Shown here: in pieces, positions 25,125 to 33,957 of the stretch
Numbering within the stretch: the first letter of the stretch is position 1
How the letters are laid out: every line of letters starts with the position of its first letter
Assembly: GCF_002251435.1 (NCBI RefSeq)
Contig: NZ_NPJI01000076.1
Coordinates: 1 to 64,000, forward strand
Length of the DNA stretch: 64,000 bases
From: Prevotella sp. P2-180
GTDB taxonomy: Bacteria > Bacteroidota > Bacteroidia > Bacteroidales > Bacteroidaceae
Direction of reading: 5' to 3'
Program-made: the position numbers and the translations under genes
Notes under the pieces: model-generated
Seen by the model: the letters and a program-made list of their open reading frames with translations, nothing else
Told to the model about the DNA's origin: nothing
Database searches by the model: none

Positions 25125-26330
25125 TTATTTTTTCCCACTCATTACATCGGCAAAGTCGGATGCAGAGCCTTGCTTCTCACCAAGTTTTGCTGCATCGTCG
25201 ATCTTCTTGTTATATTGCTCCTCGGTGATGGGCTTTATCTCCATACCGTCGGTGAGCGAGGTGATACCTTTTGACACGAAGCGGTCGCCTGGTTTCAGTC
25301 CTTCGGTCACGATGTAGGTGTTGCCATCGTCCTGTGGGTTAACCTTTATCTCTGTATACTTCACCTTGTTGTCCTTACCCACGAGGTAAACGAACTTTTT
25401 GTTCTGCACTTCTGATGTGGCTTCCTGCGGTATGATTACCACGTTGCTTGCTGTAACAGGCACGATAATCTGACCGGCACCTCCAGAGCGGAGCTCGTGC
25501 TTAGGATTCGGGAACTGTGCGATGAGCGACACTGATCCAGTGGCAGCGTCAATGACACCGCTCGCCTTCACTACCTTGCCAGGCTGGTCGTATACTGTTC
25601 CGTCTGCCAATTGAAGTTTCACTGCGGGATAGGCAGCAATGGCGCCTGCAAGTCCGTCAGCACCCTTTGTCATGGTGAGCATGTCCTTCTCAGTCACCGA
25701 GAAATAGACCTCCATGGTCTTTATGTCGGAAACGGTGGTCAGAGGGTCAACGCTCGATGCACTTACCAGTGCACCAACCTTATATGGCAGTGAACCAACC
25801 ACGCCGGCGGCAGGACTCTTAACATAGCAGAAGCTAAGAGCCTCCTCTGCTGACGCGAGGGCAGCCTGAGCCTGAGCGAGGGCTGCCTGGGCTGTTGTGT
25901 AGTTGTTCTCTGAAGTCTGGAGTTCGAAGTCGCCGATAACCTTGTTGGCGAAGAGTTCCTTGGAGTTCTCGTAAGTGAGCTTTGAGGTGGCGAGCTGGGC
26001 CTTTGCGGTGTTAACCGAAGCCTTTGCCTGACGCACCTGCGCCTGGTAGGTCTCATTGTCGATGACGAACAGCAACTGTCCGGCACTTACGGTCTGACCC
26101 TCGTGTACGCAAATCTTAGTAATGAATCCTGATACTTTCGGACGAATCTGAACATCCTGAATACCCTTGATTGTAGCAGGATAAGTGGTCTGCAACTCTG
26201 TACCTTGTGTTTCCACGGTTCTCACAGCGTACTCATTGTCTGCGAAATTTGGCTTGCCGCCAGACTTTCCTCCGCACGAAGCGAGCGCTACTCCGAGAGC
26301 CGCAATCATTAACATTTTTGTTCTTTTCAT
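25125..26330 (-). CDS. RND efflux periplasmic adaptor (AcrA-like lipoprotein)
   Basis: A 401-residue membrane-fusion protein. The lipobox is GVALASC, so it is anchored in the membrane by a lipid. The biotinyl-lipoyl half-motifs (QIRPKVSGFITKICVHEGQT; YVKSPAAGVVGSLPYKVGAL) flank an alpha-hairpin of Ala/Gln-rich helices (~95-170). Beta-barrel and proximal domains follow (LRSGGAGQIIVPV). It joins the RND pump to the TolC-like channel. First gene of the efflux operon, with a promoter at 26410-26444. No divergent regulator gene is present. Confidence 0.93.
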   Translation of the reverse strand: MKRTKMLMIAALGVALASCGGKSGGKPNFADNEYAVRTVETQGTELQTTYPATIKGIQDVQIRPKVSGFITKICVHEGQTVSAGQLLFVIDNETYQAQVRQAKASVNTAKAQLATSKLTYENSKELFANKVIGDFELQTSENNYTTAQAALAQAQAALASAEEALSFCYVKSPAAGVVGSLPYKVGALVSASSVDPLTTVSDIKTMEVYFSVTEKDMLTMTKGADGLAGAIAAYPAVKLQLADGTVYDQPGKVVKASGVIDAATGSVSLIAQFPNPKHELRSGGAGQIIVPVTASNVVIIPQEATSEVQNKKFVYLVGKDNKVKYTEIKVNPQDDGNTYIVTEGLKPGDRFVSKGITSLTDGMEIKPITEEQYNKKIDDAAKLGEKQGSASDFADVMSGKK

Positions 26331-26409
26331 ACCTATTTAAATTATATGTTTTATAAATTCTTTAATATATTCTCTGAAAACCTAATCTTAATTCATAGTT
26401 TTCGAGGTG

Positions 26410-26444
26410 CAAAGGTACACATTATTATAATAATAACACACAAA
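26410..26444 (-). promoter_or_regulatory. Promoter of the RND efflux operon
   Basis: TACCTTTG on the minus strand (26417-26410) is a -7 box. TTTG (26444-26441) lies 23 nt upstream, slightly longer than usual. Leader about 75 nt. Confidence 0.5.
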
Positions 26445-26529
26445 TAGCTATCATATTTAACATCTTTTCTCTCAAATTGTGATTTTGTAGGAATATCGAC
26501 GTAATAATTATATTTTTTCGGAAAAACCA

Positions 26530-26559
26530 TTGTATTACAAGAAATATTTGCTACTTTTG
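26530..26559 (+). promoter_or_regulatory. Promoter of tadA
   Basis: TTG at 26530-26532 and TACTTTTG at 26552-26559 with a 19-nt spacer. It shows that the TadA start is the ATG at 26590, not an upstream frame extension. Confidence 0.6.
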
Positions 26560-26589
26560 CAAGCAAAAACAAATTATTTGTCGATAATC

Positions 26590-27042
26590 ATGACATCAGA
26601 AGAACAATTGAAAGCCGACCAACAGTATATGGCCAAGGCATTGGCTGAGGCTGAGGAGGCGGCAAAGGTGGGAGAAATACCTATTGGGGCCATAGTGGTG
26701 TGCAAGGGAAGAATCATCTCAAGAGCACACAACCTCACTGAGACATTAAACGACGTCACTGCCCACGCGGAGATGCAGGCCATCACTGCCGCGGCAAACA
26801 CCCTCGGAGGCAAATACCTCACCGAATGCACGCTCTACGTCACCGTTGAGCCTTGCGTGATGTGTGCAGGAGCCATCGGATGGGCTCAAATACCACGCAT
26901 AGTGTTCGGCGCCTACGACGAGAAGCGGGGCTATAGACGATATGCACCGCTGGCAATGCACCCAAAGGCGGAGGTAGTGGGTGGTGTACTCGAGGAAGAA
27001 TGTGCAAGACTTATGACCGATTTTTTCAAAAACAAACGATAA
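26590..27042 (+). CDS. tadA: tRNA-specific adenosine deaminase
   Basis: A 150-residue cytidine-deaminase-fold enzyme that converts A34 of tRNA-Arg(ACG) to inosine. Zinc and catalytic motifs are HAEMQAI and PCVMCAGAI; NLTETLNDVTAHAEM is a characteristic TadA stretch. The ATG at 26590 is chosen because the promoter overlaps the upstream frame extension. The next gene starts 1 nt after its stop codon, so the two are co-transcribed although functionally unrelated. Confidence 0.92.
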   Translation: MTSEEQLKADQQYMAKALAEAEEAAKVGEIPIGAIVVCKGRIISRAHNLTETLNDVTAHAEMQAITAAANTLGGKYLTECTLYVTVEPCVMCAGAIGWAQIPRIVFGAYDEKRGYRRYAPLAMHPKAEVVGGVLEEECARLMTDFFKNKR

Positions 27043-27043
27043 T

Positions 27044-27985
27044 ATGAACTACAAAGCAAATGAAAGCCGTTACGACAACGGCATGAAGTATGAAAGATGT
27101 GGACGCAGCGGTGTACTGCTACCTAAGGTAAGTCTCGGATTCTGGCACAATTTCGGTGGTGTAGACCCTTATGAGCGTAGCCGTGAGATAACACGATACG
27201 CCTTCGACCACGGCATCACACATTTCGACCTCGCAAACAACTACGGGCCTCCCTATGGCAGTGCAGAGGAAACCCTGGGAAGACTGATGCAGGATGATTT
27301 TGCGCCTTATCGCGACGAACTGTTCATCAGCACCAAGGCTGGCTACGACATGTGGCCCGGACCCTATGGCAACTGGGGCTCGAGAAAATATCTCATGGCA
27401 AGCCTCGACCAAAGCCTGCGACGCATGCACCTCGACTATGTAGACCTTTTCTACAGTCACCGTTTCGACCCTGAAACCCCTATAGAAGAGACACTTCAGG
27501 CCATGGTCGACATCGTACGTCAGGGCAAGGCTCTCTATCTCGGCATCTCCCGTTGGCCAGCCGACGCACTTGCAAAGGCCATCGACTACCTTGCCGAGCG
27601 CGACACTCCACTACTCATCTTCCAAGACAAGCTCAACATGCTCAACCGCACCCCTGAAACCAACGGGACACTCGAACTTTGCAAGAGCCGCGGAGTGGGA
27701 TTCATCTCTTTCTCCCCACTGGCACAAGGTCTTCTCACCGACCGCTATCTTCAGGGCATTCCAACCGACAGCCGCATGGCCAAAGAGAAATTCCTGCGCA
27801 AGGACATGCTTACCGAGGAGTTGTTAAACCAGCTGCAAGAATGGAACGAAGAAGCTAAAAAATGCGGACAAACGCTTGCTGAGAAAGCATTACGCTGGAT
27901 TCTCAACCATGAAGGTGTAACATCGGTTTTAGTAGGCGCAAGCAGCGTTGCACAGCTTGAAAAAAACCTGAAAGCGCTTTCATGA
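27044..27985 (+). CDS. Aldo/keto reductase (YghZ-like)
   Basis: A 313-residue NADPH-dependent oxidoreductase of the AKR14/potassium-channel-beta-like group. The barrel start VSLGFWHNFGG, catalytic Asp/Tyr in HFDLANNYGPPYGSAEE, Lys in FISTKAGY and His in DLFYSHRFDPETP are all present. E. coli YghZ reduces L-glyceraldehyde 3-phosphate and methylglyoxal; the substrate here is only inferred. The protein stops at LEKNLKAL, about 25-30 residues earlier than YghZ, so the last helix is missing. The next gene, crcB, starts 19 nt later. Confidence 0.88.
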   Translation: MNYKANESRYDNGMKYERCGRSGVLLPKVSLGFWHNFGGVDPYERSREITRYAFDHGITHFDLANNYGPPYGSAEETLGRLMQDDFAPYRDELFISTKAGYDMWPGPYGNWGSRKYLMASLDQSLRRMHLDYVDLFYSHRFDPETPIEETLQAMVDIVRQGKALYLGISRWPADALAKAIDYLAERDTPLLIFQDKLNMLNRTPETNGTLELCKSRGVGFISFSPLAQGLLTDRYLQGIPTDSRMAKEKFLRKDMLTEELLNQLQEWNEEAKKCGQTLAEKALRWILNHEGVTSVLVGASSVAQLEKNLKALS

Positions 27986-28004
27986 CACCTTAACTCCTAA
28001 AACG

Positions 28005-28397
28005 ATGAAAGAACTGTTATTGGTAAGCATTGGGAGTTTCTTCGGAGGCGGAATGAGATACTTGGCAGCCCTACTGCAAAACAGGCTGATGACTACATCT
28101 GCGGTGGCATGCGGCTCGTTTCCATGGGCCACATTCGCCGTAAATGTCATTGGTTGTCTGCTCATCGGACTGCTTACAGGCATCGCCTCGTCAGGCCATC
28201 TGCCGGCACAGTGGAAACTGGTGTTGGTCACCGGATTCTGCGGCGGCTTCACCACCTTCTCAACATTCATGAACGAAAACTATCTGTTGGGCAAAGACAA
28301 CATGATGATGCTCGCCATATACACCATCTCCAGCCTCGCCTTAGGCATGGCCGCCCTTATTGCAGGCTATAAAATAGCAAGCGCAATAATAGGATAG
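28005..28397 (+). CDS. crcB: Fluoride exporter CrcB/Fluc
   Basis: A 130-residue protein with four transmembrane helices. It has the Fluc signature GFCGGFTTFSTF and the N-terminal GGGMRYL. Fluc proteins form dual-topology dimeric fluoride channels in the inner membrane. Often the gene is preceded by a fluoride riboswitch, but there are only 19 nt before it, so it depends on the tadA promoter. It converges with the nucleotidyltransferase gene, 2 nt apart. Confidence 0.93.
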   Translation: MKELLLVSIGSFFGGGMRYLAALLQNRLMTTSAVACGSFPWATFAVNVIGCLLIGLLTGIASSGHLPAQWKLVLVTGFCGGFTTFSTFMNENYLLGKDNMMMLAIYTISSLALGMAALIAGYKIASAIIG

Positions 28398-28399
28398 AA

Positions 28400-29824
28400 C
28401 TATAGCAGTCCCATTTTCCTCGCCTTCTCCATGAGGAGCTGCATGAGGGGCTCACGCTCGTTCTCCACACGGTTGTCGAGTACGGCGTCTTTCAGCACCT
28501 TCTTCAGTTCGCCCACCTCGCGCGACGGTTTCAGGTGGAACATCTCCATTATCTCATTGCCGTCGATAACGGGCTGGAGGAGACGCTTGTAGTCTTTTTC
28601 CTTTAGGTCGGCGAGTTTTTCGCGCACCATGCGGAAATTTTCCAAAAACATTTTCTTCCTTATCTCGTTCTTGCTCGTGATGTCCGCCTCACAAAGACAG
28701 ATAAGGTCATCAATGTCGTCGCCAGCATCGTTCATAAGCCGACGCACAGCGCTGTCGGTCACCACATCGTCGGCAATGACAATTGGACGCATGTGGAGGT
28801 CTACCAGTTTCTGCACATACTTCATCTTCATGTCAAGTGGCAGCGATAGCCGTCGGAAGATCTGCGGCACCATCTTTGCTCCGATAATATTGTGGTTGTG
28901 GAATGTCCACCCAATGGCAGGGTCCCAGCGCTTGCTGCGTGGCTTGCCCACATCGTGAAGCAAGGCTGCCCAGCGAAGCCAAAGGTTGTCGGTGTGCTTA
29001 CAGATATTGTCAAGCACCTCAAGAGTGTGGTAGAAATTGTTTTTGTGTGAACGACCGTTGGTGGTCTCCACTATATCCATGGCAGTAAGCTCGGGCAGTA
29101 TAAGCCTAAGGAGTCCGCATCGGTGCAGATCGACAAAGCCACGACTGGGCGTGGGTGTCATCATTATCTTGTTTAGCTCGTCTTTTATGCGTTCGCCGCT
29201 TATGATTTTTATTCGCTCAGCATTTCGTTCAAGAGCGTCAAAGGTCTCGTCGTCGATGAGGAAACGCAACTGTGTGGCAAAGCGGATGCAGCGAAGCATG
29301 CGCAAGGGATCATCGGAGAAGGTGATATCAGGATCAAGCGGTGTGCGTATAATGCCATCTTCAAGATCTTCAATGCCATAGAACGGGTCTACAAGTTCTC
29401 CAAAACGATTGGCATTGAGACAGATGGCCATGGCGTTGATGGTAAAGTCGCGGCGGTTTTGGTCGTCTTCCAATGTTCCATCCTCTACAATGGGTTTTCG
29501 CGAGTCGTGGTTGTAGCTTTCCTTTCTTGCCCCCACAAATTCAACCTCAGTGTTCTTAAATTTCACTTGGGCAGTGCCAAAGTTGCGAAACACAGAAAGA
29601 TGAGCTTTCTTTCCAAGTCGCTGCTTTAATGCCGATGCCACTTCAATGCCGCTTCCCACCACCACTACATCAATGTCATTGGACGGTCGCTGCAGGAAAA
29701 TGTCGCGAACATATCCGCCTACGACATAACAGTCGACACCTAATTGGTCGGCCACTTCTGATATGGTATGGAAAATGTCTTTGTCTAATAGCTGTGCAAG
29801 CTCTTCGTCGGTATATATTTTCAT
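28400..29824 (-). CDS. cca: CCA tRNA nucleotidyltransferase / poly(A) polymerase family with HD domain
   Basis: A 474-residue class II nucleotidyltransferase starting at the ATG at 29824. The NTase domain has GGYVRDIFLQRPSNDIDVVV (metal-binding DxD), then RRDFTINAMAI and the head/neck domain. An HD domain follows (LRWAALLHDVGKPR; VDLHMRPI). It likely repairs or adds the 3'-CCA of tRNAs in the cytosol. A strong consensus promoter precedes it. A poly(A) polymerase role cannot be excluded by sequence alone, but it is the usual CCA enzyme form in Bacteroidota. Confidence 0.88.
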   Translation of the reverse strand: MKIYTDEELAQLLDKDIFHTISEVADQLGVDCYVVGGYVRDIFLQRPSNDIDVVVVGSGIEVASALKQRLGKKAHLSVFRNFGTAQVKFKNTEVEFVGARKESYNHDSRKPIVEDGTLEDDQNRRDFTINAMAICLNANRFGELVDPFYGIEDLEDGIIRTPLDPDITFSDDPLRMLRCIRFATQLRFLIDDETFDALERNAERIKIISGERIKDELNKIMMTPTPSRGFVDLHRCGLLRLILPELTAMDIVETTNGRSHKNNFYHTLEVLDNICKHTDNLWLRWAALLHDVGKPRSKRWDPAIGWTFHNHNIIGAKMVPQIFRRLSLPLDMKMKYVQKLVDLHMRPIVIADDVVTDSAVRRLMNDAGDDIDDLICLCEADITSKNEIRKKMFLENFRMVREKLADLKEKDYKRLLQPVIDGNEIMEMFHLKPSREVGELKKVLKDAVLDNRVENEREPLMQLLMEKARKMGLL

Positions 29825-29844
29825 CACGTTCTATTTTGAGGGTG

Positions 29845-29875
29845 CAAAATTACGTAAAAAGGAAGAAATGACAAA
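29845..29875 (-). promoter_or_regulatory. Promoter of the nucleotidyltransferase gene
   Basis: TTTG (29875-29872), 19-nt spacer, TAATTTTG (29852-29845) on the minus strand: a near-ideal Bacteroidota promoter with a ~15-nt leader. Confidence 0.7.
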
Positions 29876-29949
29876 GGATTAAAGCCTGTCCTGAGAGTTA
29901 ATTCTTCTTAAATCAGACGTAAGAGGAAAGAATAATGGAATTATTTTTG

Positions 29950-29957
29950 TAATTTTG
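29950..29957 (+). promoter_or_regulatory. -7 box of the ThiF-like gene
   Basis: TAATTTTG ends 6 nt before the first ATG (29963). Transcription would start near that ATG, so the second ATG (29975) may be the real start, or the mRNA is leaderless. Confidence 0.5.
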
Positions 29958-29962
29958 CAAAA

Positions 29963-30682
29963 ATGAATTGTACGATGTTTGACATAAATGGCAGATACAG
30001 TCGACACTTGTTGCTCGACGGAATAAGACAAGAGGGGCAAAGGCGCATTAGCGAAGCGAGGGTCTTTATAGTGGGAGCAGGAGGCCTCGGGTCGCCTGTC
30101 GCACTCTATCTCGCCGCAGCCGGCGTGGGCACCATCGCCATTGCTGACGGAGACAGAGTGGATGTGACCAACTTGCAACGGCAAGTGATACACACTACAA
30201 GCGATGTAGGAATACTGAAGGTGGCTTCCGCGGCAAGGAAAATGCGCGACATCAACCCTGAAATAAAGGTAATGGAAATTGATGAGTTTATCTCAAAAGA
30301 GAGGCTCATGGCTTTAGCCGCCGACTATGACATCGTAGTGGACGCCACAGACAGCTACAAGTCGAAATACATGGTGAATGACGCATGTGTGGAAGCTGGG
30401 AAACCATTTGTTCACGGAGGAGTTCTTTGCTATGAAGGCAACGTGTTCACACACCTGCCCGACACTGCCGACTACCGCGACATCTTCGGGCCAGAACCCT
30501 CTGCCGCCGATATTCCTTCGGCATCTACTGCAGGAGTGCTCGGCACGGTAGTGGGCGTAATAGGAACCATCCAAGCCACAGAAGTGATAAAATATATCAC
30601 AGGCGCTGGCCAACTGCTCACAAATTGCATTCTTACATTCGATGCAAGAACGTGGGAAGTGAGAAAAGTGGGAATAAAATAG
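29963..30682 (+). CDS. ThiF/MoeB-family E1-like adenylyltransferase lacking the usual Cys
   Basis: A 239-residue E1-like enzyme (235 if translation begins at 29975). The Rossmann motif GAGGLGSPVALYLAAAGVG, the ATP-binding DGDRVDVTNLQRQ and the DATDSY segment are present, so it should bind ATP and adenylate a ubiquitin-like C-terminus (ThiS or MoaD). The crossover region reads IPSASTAGVLG where ThiF/MoeB usually have PSCAEAGVLG, and there is no CxxC zinc pair at the C-terminus. Thus the usual thioester/persulfide Cys is missing. HesA-type or chaperone-like roles are possible. It precedes a lipoprotein gene, with no thiazole or molybdopterin genes nearby. Confidence 0.85.
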   Translation: MNCTMFDINGRYSRHLLLDGIRQEGQRRISEARVFIVGAGGLGSPVALYLAAAGVGTIAIADGDRVDVTNLQRQVIHTTSDVGILKVASAARKMRDINPEIKVMEIDEFISKERLMALAADYDIVVDATDSYKSKYMVNDACVEAGKPFVHGGVLCYEGNVFTHLPDTADYRDIFGPEPSAADIPSASTAGVLGTVVGVIGTIQATEVIKYITGAGQLLTNCILTFDARTWEVRKVGIK

Positions 30683-30701
30683 TATACAAATAATATAAGA
30701 T

Positions 30702-31172
30702 ATGAAAAAAAACAACATCTTTGCATTATTGGGCATCGCGGCATGCTGCTGCCTCGCATCGTGCGACAATAGCCAACAGAAGATGGCAGACAGCCTGCTG
30801 AAAGAAGCTGAACAACTGTTCAATAAGGGCGAATACGACAAAGCTCTCACTAAAATCGACTCGCTAAGAGACATATACCCAAACGCCATTGAGACAAGAA
30901 AAAAAGCGTTGGGACTATACCAAAGCATAGCACTGAAACAGGCACAGGAAGACCTCGCTAACACCGACAGCATACTACAGGCCGTAACACACGATTATAA
31001 TTACCAAAAGACAAAAGTGGACAAAGACCGGGAAATGCTGAGGGCTACAAAAGAGGAACTGAGCATGCTGAACAAGACAAAGGTGAAGCTCGACTCACTA
31101 AGAGTGAGATTCGACATGCAATGTGCAAAAATCAAATACATTCACAAAAAGCAAAAAGAAGTGATAAAATAA
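30702..31172 (+). CDS. Coiled-coil lipoprotein with TPR-like start
   Basis: A 156-residue lipoprotein (lipobox CCLASC). Residues 25-60 look like one TPR hairpin (LLKEAEQLFNKGEYDKALTK). The rest is a long charged coiled coil (VDKDREMLRATKEELSMLNK). It probably sits at the outer membrane facing the periplasm. It starts 19 nt after the ThiF-like gene and is followed by a weak terminator. No specific function is known. Confidence 0.7.
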   Translation: MKKNNIFALLGIAACCCLASCDNSQQKMADSLLKEAEQLFNKGEYDKALTKIDSLRDIYPNAIETRKKALGLYQSIALKQAQEDLANTDSILQAVTHDYNYQKTKVDKDREMLRATKEELSMLNKTKVKLDSLRVRFDMQCAKIKYIHKKQKEVIK

Positions 31173-31203
31173 CGGCAAGAAATATAACATATTGCCGGTT
31201 TTC
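31173..31203 (+). terminator. Weak terminator after the coiled-coil lipoprotein
   Basis: CGGCAA (31173-31178) pairs with TTGCCG (31192-31197), followed by GTTTTCC. The stem is only 6 bp. Confidence 0.4.
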
Positions 31204-31204
31204 C

Positions 31205-31235
31205 TTGGCTGTTTCGAATAAAAATAGTAATTTTG
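31205..31235 (+). promoter_or_regulatory. Promoter of the DUF1599-DoxX operon
   Basis: TTG (31205-31207), 20-nt spacer, TAATTTTG (31228-31235). Confidence 0.6.
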
Positions 31236-31290
31236 CAGCCGAAAGTTGATGAAACAGTATCAGAAACACGTCATTATTTATAAAAAAACA

Positions 31291-31833
31291 ATGAACACCG
31301 AAAAACAGTTTGAAGAGGCATTGGCAGACTGTAGGACGCTGTTTGAAAAAAAACTGCACGACTACGGAGCGTCATGGAGAATACTTAGAGCAACGGCACT
31401 CACCGACCAGCTCTTCATAAAGGCAAAAAGAATCAGAAGCCTGGAGATTAAAAAGGTTTCCATGGTGGGAGAAGGCATATTGCCCGAATTCATAGCACTC
31501 GTCAACTATGGCATCGTGGGACTGATACAACTACAAAAGGGATTCGCTGACTACGTCGACATCGACGTGGAGGAAGCAATGGAACTCTACGACAAAAATG
31601 CAAGGGAAGCTCTCGAACTAATGTTAAGGAAAAACCATGACTACGACGAGGCTTGGAGAAGCATGAGGGTGAGCAGCTACACCGACTTCATTCTCACCAA
31701 AATACAAAGGGTGAAGGAAATTGAAAACCTACAGGGGGAGACTCTCGTAAGCGAGGGTATTGACGCCAACTATATGGACATTATAAACTATGCAGTATTC
31801 GGAGTCATCAAACTCAGAGAACAACAAAGGTAG
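31291..31833 (+). CDS. DUF1599 protein with two tandem repeats
   Basis: A 180-residue protein from the ATG at 31291 (an ATG at 31246 is in frame but lies at the probable transcript start). It contains two copies of the DUF1599 unit: KKLHDYGASWRILRATALTD with KRIRSLE, and RKNHDYDEAWRSMRVSSYTD with QRVKEIE. The family has been linked to nucleotide-modification contexts in phages, but in Bacteroidota it is a conserved chromosomal gene before DoxX and tpiA, as here. No membrane or signal segment. Biochemical role unknown. Confidence 0.8.
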   Translation: MNTEKQFEEALADCRTLFEKKLHDYGASWRILRATALTDQLFIKAKRIRSLEIKKVSMVGEGILPEFIALVNYGIVGLIQLQKGFADYVDIDVEEAMELYDKNAREALELMLRKNHDYDEAWRSMRVSSYTDFILTKIQRVKEIENLQGETLVSEGIDANYMDIINYAVFGVIKLREQQR

Positions 31834-31837
31834 GACA

Positions 31838-33100
31838 ATGGCAAAGAAAATAGCCGTAAACATATGTCGGGCTCTGATGGCACTGACTTTTGTATTCTCA
31901 GGATTCGTGAAGGCTGTAGACCCCATAGGTACACAATATAAAATACACGACTACCTGAGCGCATGGGGACTGGACGCATGGAACGCCGATTGGCTTACGC
32001 TGACTGCTTCCATTGCCTTGTCTACAGCAGAGTTCTTTATCGGCATGATGCTGCTCTTTGCCATACAGAGAAGAGTGGTAAGCCGATTGGCTCTGATGCT
32101 GATGACAGCCATGACCATTCTGACGCTGTGGATATACATTAGCGACCCAGTGAGCGATTGCGGATGCTTCGGCGACGCCATTACACTCACCAACGGACAG
32201 ACACTGGCAAAAAACATAGTGCTGACAGCTGCGGCGATAATAATGGCAATATGGCCATTAGAAATGGCAAGACTCATAAGAAAAAACACTCAGTGGATAG
32301 TGATAAACTACACGGTGGTGTTCATTCTCGCCGTTTCGGGATACAGCCTCTACTACCTGCCCCAATTCGACTTCAGACCATATCACGTGGGAGCTGACAT
32401 AAAAAAAGGAATGGAGATTCCCGAAGGTGCGGAACAACCTGAATTTGTGACTACCTTCATATTAGAAAAGAATGGGCAAAGAAAAGAATTCAGCCTCGAA
32501 GAATATCCAGACTCTACATGGACATTCATCGATAGCCGGACGGTTCAGACAAAAAAGGGATATGTACCGACTATACACGACTTCAGTATCACCACGGTGG
32601 ACGAAGGGGAAGATATTACAGAAGAGATAGTGGCAGACAAAGGATACTCGCTGCTTTTAGTCTCACCACACCTCGAACAGGCAGACGACATTCACTTCGA
32701 CGAGATAAACCGACTCTACGACTACACTAAGCAACATGGCTACAGATTCCTGTGTCTCACAGCAAGCACGGAAGAGGCTATAGGCAGATGGAAAGACCGT
32801 ACAGGAGCCGAATACAAGTTTGCCAACACCGACGAGACAACGCTGAAGACCATAATACGCAGCAACCCCGGACTCGTGCTTCTGCACAACGGAAGCATAA
32901 AAGGGAAATGGAGTCATAACGCCCTGCCCGACGTCTCGCCACAAACACCAAAAATAGAACAAGGCGGACTAAGGGGCAACGACAGAAGCGACACCAGCAT
33001 GGCTGTGGTCATGATACTTTGGTTTATAGTACCACTCACATTGCTGACTATTGCGGATGGAGTGGTAAAGAAAAGAGCTTCCTTAACTTCTGAAAGTTAA
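31838..33100 (+). CDS. DoxX/MauE-like membrane protein with thioredoxin-like C-terminal region
   Basis: A 420-residue protein from the ATG at 31838, 4 nt after the DUF1599 stop. The first ~160 residues have four to five membrane spans of the DoxX/MauE type, with a Cys pair in SDCGCFGD. The C-terminal ~230 residues are soluble, probably periplasmic, with a thioredoxin-like look (YSLLLVSPHLEQAD ... PGLVLLHNGSIKGKW) but no CxxC, and a final span (VVMILWFIVPLTLLTIADGV). It may pass electrons from quinones to periplasmic thiols; this follows the family and is not proven. The gene order with tpiA is conserved in Bacteroidota. Confidence 0.8.
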   Translation: MAKKIAVNICRALMALTFVFSGFVKAVDPIGTQYKIHDYLSAWGLDAWNADWLTLTASIALSTAEFFIGMMLLFAIQRRVVSRLALMLMTAMTILTLWIYISDPVSDCGCFGDAITLTNGQTLAKNIVLTAAAIIMAIWPLEMARLIRKNTQWIVINYTVVFILAVSGYSLYYLPQFDFRPYHVGADIKKGMEIPEGAEQPEFVTTFILEKNGQRKEFSLEEYPDSTWTFIDSRTVQTKKGYVPTIHDFSITTVDEGEDITEEIVADKGYSLLLVSPHLEQADDIHFDEINRLYDYTKQHGYRFLCLTASTEEAIGRWKDRTGAEYKFANTDETTLKTIIRSNPGLVLLHNGSIKGKWSHNALPDVSPQTPKIEQGGLRGNDRSDTSMAVVMILWFIVPLTLLTIADGVVKKRASLTSES

Positions 33101-33152
33101 GCAAAAACGACACTTTAATTAGTTTATTAATATATTAAAAAAAGGTAAAACA

Positions 33153-33911
33153 ATGAGAAAGAAAATTGTAGCAGGCAACTGGAAGATGAACATGAACCTG
33201 CAGGATGGCATCGCTCTAGCAAAAGAGCTTAACGAGACTCTCACAAATGAAAAGCCAAACTGTGGAGTGGTAATTTGCACACCATTCATTCACTTGGCCA
33301 GCATAGCTCAGTTCCTCAACCAGGACATTATTGGACTCGGTGCCGAAAACTGCGCCGACAAGGAAAAGGGAGCCTATACAGGTGAGGTTTCGGCTGAAAT
33401 GGTTAAGAGCACTGGAGCACAGTATGTCATACTCGGACACTCTGAGCGCCGTGAATACTACAACGAGACTCCTGAGATTCTCAAAGAGAAGGTGCTGCTC
33501 GCACTGAAGAACGGACTGAAGGTAATCTTCTGCATCGGAGAAAGCCTCGCTGAACGTGAAGCTGAAAAGCAGAACGAAGTATGCAAAGCAGAACTCGAAG
33601 GCAGCGTATTCAACCTCTCTGCAGAAGAATTCAAAAATATCGTAATCGCATACGAGCCAATCTGGGCTATCGGAACCGGAAAGACTGCCACAGCAGAACA
33701 GGCCGAGGAAATACACGCCTTCATCCGTAGCTGCGTAGCTGAGAAGTATGGCAACGAAGTGGCTGAAAACACATCTATCCTCTACGGCGGCAGCTGCAAG
33801 GCAAGCAATGCACCTGAACTCTTCGCAAAGCCTGACATCGACGGAGGACTCATCGGTGGCGCTTCTCTGAAAGCAGCTGACTTCAAAGGCATCATCGACG
33901 CTTGGAAATAA
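33153..33911 (+). CDS. tpiA: Triosephosphate isomerase
   Basis: A 252-residue TIM barrel that interconverts dihydroxyacetone phosphate and glyceraldehyde 3-phosphate in glycolysis. Active-site residues are visible: Asn/Lys in AGNWKMN, His in [10 protein letters not shown], Glu in [12 protein letters not shown], and the phosphate-binding [10 protein letters not shown] and GGLIGGASL loops. Full length. Lies 52 nt after the DoxX gene. Confidence 0.97.
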   Translation: MRKKIVAGNWKMNMNLQDGIALAKELNETLTNEKPNCGVVICTPFIHLASIAQFLNQDIIGLGAENCADKEKGAYTGEVSAEMVKSTGAQYVILGHSERREYYNETPEILKEKVLLALKNGLKVIFCIGESLAEREAEKQNEVCKAELEGSVFNLSAEEFKNIVIAYEPIWAIGTGKTATAEQAEEIHAFIRSCVAEKYGNEVAENTSILYGGSCKASNAPELFAKPDIDGGLIGGASLKAADFKGIIDAWK

Positions 33912-33957
33912 TATTTCTGTTGACAAGTTGACAAGCATTAATAGATAATAACATAAT

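Noticed and set aside
27985..28005. Fluoride riboswitch before crcB
   Set aside because: Only 19 nt separate crcB from the aldo/keto reductase gene, too short for the aptamer.
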